Assembly: GCA_963678465.1 (NCBI GenBank) | Contig: OY782858.1 | Span: 124,001 to 188,000 of the forward strand | DNA from: Paludibacter sp963678465 | Lineage (GTDB): Bacteria > Bacteroidota > Bacteroidia > Bacteroidales > Paludibacteraceae | Reading direction: 5' to 3' | DNA length: 64,000 nt | Shown: positions 62,280-64,000 of the stretch, one piece after another | Layout of the letters: each line of letters starts with the position of its first letter | Position numbering within the stretch: the first letter of the stretch is position 1 | The notes under the pieces: generated by a model | Database searches by the model: none | What the model was told of the DNA's origin: nothing | What the model saw: only the letters and a program-made list of their open reading frames with translations | Position numbers and translations under genes: made by a program

Positions 62280-62693
62280 TTATTCATAACACAAACCTTT
62301 CAAATTTTTACAACTATACAATCCATAAATATCTCTTTCGCACGGCATAAAAATATCTGTATTTTGATCAAAACTAACCCCGGACACATCTGAGTAATTC
62401 ATAGGTATAATCTTCAATCCCTCTTTAGAAAGAACATTTTCTATTCGTTTCTGTAATTCAAAACGATATCGCTTTCCTGTTGAAATTTTTTGACATTCAC
62501 AATCTTGAGTTTTTATAGAAACAATCTTGAAAGTCGAATCATTTCTTGTTGCATAAATTAAGAACCAATTTTTAATTGAATCAATTTTAACGACTGTATA
62601 CTCAATTTCCATATAATCATTGTTCTTTTTTACAAATGAAGAAAAAAGTCCTATTCCTAACAAAAAGAGTATTAAAAATGATATTTGTTTCAT
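62280..62693 (-). CDS. Small secreted protein, paralogue of the next cassette gene
   Basis: The 137-aa product has a signal peptide without lipobox (MKQISFLILFLLGIGLFSS). The mature part (EIEYTVVKIDSIKNWFLIYATRNDSTFKIVSIKTQD…STGKRYRFELQ…YGLYSCKNLKGLCYE) aligns with the 62850-63281 product in strand pattern. Shared positions include a 'NDST/NDTIF.i.S' block, a 'GkrY.fel' block and a 'Y.CK.L.GL' C-terminus. I do not recognise the family. It would be periplasmic or surface. Confidence 0.75.
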   Translation of the reverse strand: MKQISFLILFLLGIGLFSSFVKKNNDYMEIEYTVVKIDSIKNWFLIYATRNDSTFKIVSIKTQDCECQKISTGKRYRFELQKRIENVLSKEGLKIIPMNYSDVSGVSFDQNTDIFMPCERDIYGLYSCKNLKGLCYE

Positions 62694-62740
62694 TATCGTA
62701 AAGTTTGTATAATAATTTTGTCTCCTAATGTATTAACAAT

Positions 62741-62846
62741 GCCCTCGTCCTGCCGGATATCTTCATTTAATGTAAGAGCTTCGCGGGCGTTTGACGGAAA
62801 CCAATTTTAAGACTCCGAATCACATATCCGGAAGACAGAACATGAT
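62741..62846. repeat. Island repeat element 5 (about 105 bp)
   Basis: It has the end motif CGTCCTGCCGGATATCTTCA (62746-62765), AAGAGCTTCGCGGGCGTTTGA (62774-62794) and the inverse end CACATATCCGGAAGACAG (62821-62838). It is the most compact complete copy of the island element. Confidence 0.75.
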
Positions 62847-62849
62847 AAC

Positions 62850-63281
62850 TTAAAAACACAAATATAAACCATCTAAATCTTTGCAGGTATAAATTGTTTC
62901 ATTTTTATTGAGTACAATATTTGTGTGATTGTAATTTATAATACTTACTGTCTCAATACTATTACATTCGTAATAAATCTCTAACGAAAGGTTGTATGTA
63001 TTTCCAACTTTGATCATCTCGCCAGAGTAATGATTGTTTAACTTGATCTTCATTAAGTTACGACCATAAGTAGAAAGTACTCTAAAAATAGTATCATTAT
63101 GTGATAAAGTTATTACGTACACATTGCCAATCGTAGAGATTTCACTAACGAAATAATTCTTATCATGAGTTGAATTATTATGAGTTAAATCACTTCCTTT
63201 GTTTTGTATTTTCACCAGGCTACAGCTACTCACAAATACACAAAGCCCCAATATAAATAATAAAAAAAATATCTTTTTCAT
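62850..63281 (-). CDS. Small lipoprotein, paralogue of the neighbouring cassette gene
   Basis: The 143-aa product is counted from the ATG at 63281 (MKKIFFLLFIL); the longer frame runs into the upstream repeat. It has a lipobox (VSSC, C20). The mature part (ISTIGNVYVITLSHNDTIFRVLST…KVGNTYNLSLEIYYEC…ETIYTCKDLDGLYLCF) resembles the 62280-62693 product, ending in the same 'Y.CK.L.GLY' pattern. It is the cassette-like gene nearest to the T9SS cargo gene. Function unknown. Confidence 0.75.
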   Translation of the reverse strand: MKKIFFLLFILGLCVFVSSCSLVKIQNKGSDLTHNNSTHDKNYFVSEISTIGNVYVITLSHNDTIFRVLSTYGRNLMKIKLNNHYSGEMIKVGNTYNLSLEIYYECNSIETVSIINYNHTNIVLNKNETIYTCKDLDGLYLCF

Positions 63282-63300
63282 TTTGAACTTGTATGAAATT

Positions 63301-63598
63301 TCACCTCGTCCCACCGGATATCCTCATTCAATGTGCAAAGCATCTCAGATGTCTGAATGAAATTAACTGTCATGACCGAAGGGAATAATTCACATGCTTA
63401 TTAATGATTTTGCAAATTTAACAAATACTTTTAAATATGCAAGTGGGATTTAGCGGATGAAAGAAATTACTATAATACAGAAGGGTGGGATTACAAAAAT
63501 CCCAGCCGACGGTTCGAAATTTGGCTTATATTCGGAAAGAGAGGAAGGCAGTCTGCGCTAACTTTAGTCATTTAAAGAACAGCCGGTAGGATGGGGGA
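63301..63598. repeat. Island repeat element 6 (about 300 bp, with inverted ends)
   Basis: The left end is CGTCCCACCGGATATCCTCA (63307-63326) and CATTCAATGTGCAAAGC. The right end is the inverse, CAGCCGGTAGGATGGGGG (63580-63597). Inside are a TAGCGGAT…TATAATACAG…GGGATTACAA segment (63451-63495), shared with element 2, and CTGCGCTAACTTTAG (63553-63567). It fills the gap between the first cassette-like gene and the T9SS cargo gene. Confidence 0.8.
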
Positions 63599-63601
63599 AA
63601 A

Positions 63602-63652
63602 ATATCTAACCCAACTTCATGATTCTGAAGTTGGGTTAGAAAGATGTTTTTT
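63602..63652 (-). terminator. Strong hairpin after the T9SS cargo gene
   Basis: A 14-bp perfect stem, CTAACCCAACTTCA (63606-63619) with TGAAGTTGGGTTAG (63626-63639), has a 6-nt loop. It lies downstream of the minus-strand stop at 63691. The T-run is stronger on the plus side, so it may act on either strand. Confidence 0.65.
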
Positions 63653-63690
63653 AAACTTTAGTTATCAGGTTTAGAAGAGCTTATCGAAAT

Positions 63691-64000
63691 TTATTGTTTC
63701 GAAATTTTCTTTACAATAATTCCGTCTGTTGTTGTGATTTTAATTGAATAAACTCCGTTGTTGACATCTGAAATATCCATACTTGTTTTGTTGCCGGTTG
63801 CATTTACGTTCTTGATAAACTGTCCCTGCAAATTAAATAGTTCGATTTTAGCTTTCGAAATTCCTTCAATTACGATGTTGTCTTTTGCCGGATTCGGGTA
63901 AATTTTAATGTCCTTGTCCGAAATTATGTTTATACCACCAGTGGTAGTGACAGTATATATGTCGGACATTGATATACAACCATCTTCGCTGGAAACACCC
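63691..64000 (-). CDS. T9SS-exported protein, C-terminal sorting domain (partial)
   Basis: The reading frame is open through the right edge of the window; the last 102 or so residues are visible. They end in a type A T9SS sorting domain: IKIYPNPAKDNIVIEGISKAKIELFNLQGQFIKNV…MDISDVNNGVYSIKITTTDGIIVKKISKQ. Such domains direct proteins across the outer membrane through the type IX secretion system, after which they are cleaved and anchored or released. The passenger domain is outside the window, so its activity is unknown. A row of small secreted or lipoprotein genes follows downstream on the same strand. Confidence 0.9.
   Translation of the reverse strand, partial: GVSSEDGCISMSDIYTVTTTGGINIISDKDIKIYPNPAKDNIVIEGISKAKIELFNLQGQFIKNVNATGNKTSMDISDVNNGVYSIKITTTDGIIVKKISKQ

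Noticed and set aside
59401..63598. Classical integron cassette array with attC sites
   Set aside because: The elements contain AAC-ending strings such as GCGCTAAC, but the paired RYYYAAC / GTTRRRY cores of attC are not satisfied, and there is no integrase or attI in the window. The analogy is kept only as a layout comparison.

Overview
The window looks like a chromosomal segment of a Bacteroidota (Bacteroidales-type) bacterium. Evidence: an AT-rich genome, promoters of the TTTG-N19-21-TAnnTTTG type rather than -35/-10 boxes, weak Shine-Dalgarno sequences, a SusC/SusD pair, a type IX secretion C-terminal sorting domain at the right edge, the bamD / omega-like / coaBC / DUF4835 / recN neighbourhood, and a Pit transporter fused to a DUF47 domain. 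A Paludibacter-like relative is my guess from gene content only.

Bases 1-47,000 are mostly core housekeeping genes. In order: the end of an ExbD-TonB operon; a DJ-1/YajL protein and HU; two adjacent rhomboid proteases; a membrane-anchored EEP hydrolase with gcvH and purE; pgk; an M3 peptidase, a surface type pullulanase and an OPT transporter; an SDR; dps with a striking inverted repeat over its promoter; ribosomal protein L31 type B; a DMT exporter; truA; a GH2 enzyme; trxB; a LolA-like protein; ftsK; nth; pit-DUF47; a CNNM/CBS protein; groESL; glycosyltransferases; an MBL hydrolase; pyrC; apbE; the bamD-to-recN block; an OsmC protein; an X-Pro aminopeptidase with queF; and a tRNA-Leu(UAG).

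Bases 49,000-57,600 form a small pectin-type polysaccharide utilisation locus: SusC-like transporter, SusD-like lipoprotein, a FN3/beta-helix surface lipoprotein and a PL1 pectate lyase. No dedicated regulator is visible in the window. A meso-diaminopimelate dehydrogenase gene follows.

Bases 58,900-64,000 are an accessory island and the most unusual part. It begins with about 17 tandem 21-bp units with palindromic cores, arranged in 126-bp higher-order repeats. After that, five small single-gene units follow, all on the minus strand and all encoding secreted or lipoprotein-like products. The gaps between these units carry one family of GC-richer repeat elements with inverted ends. The layout resembles a gene-cassette array, but I see no integrase and no canonical attC core. 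The upstream end is the C-terminus of a T9SS-exported protein. Secondary points of interest are a 123-bp perfect-inverted-repeat element filling the groES-groEL gap, and a Gln replacing the first metal-binding His in dihydroorotase.
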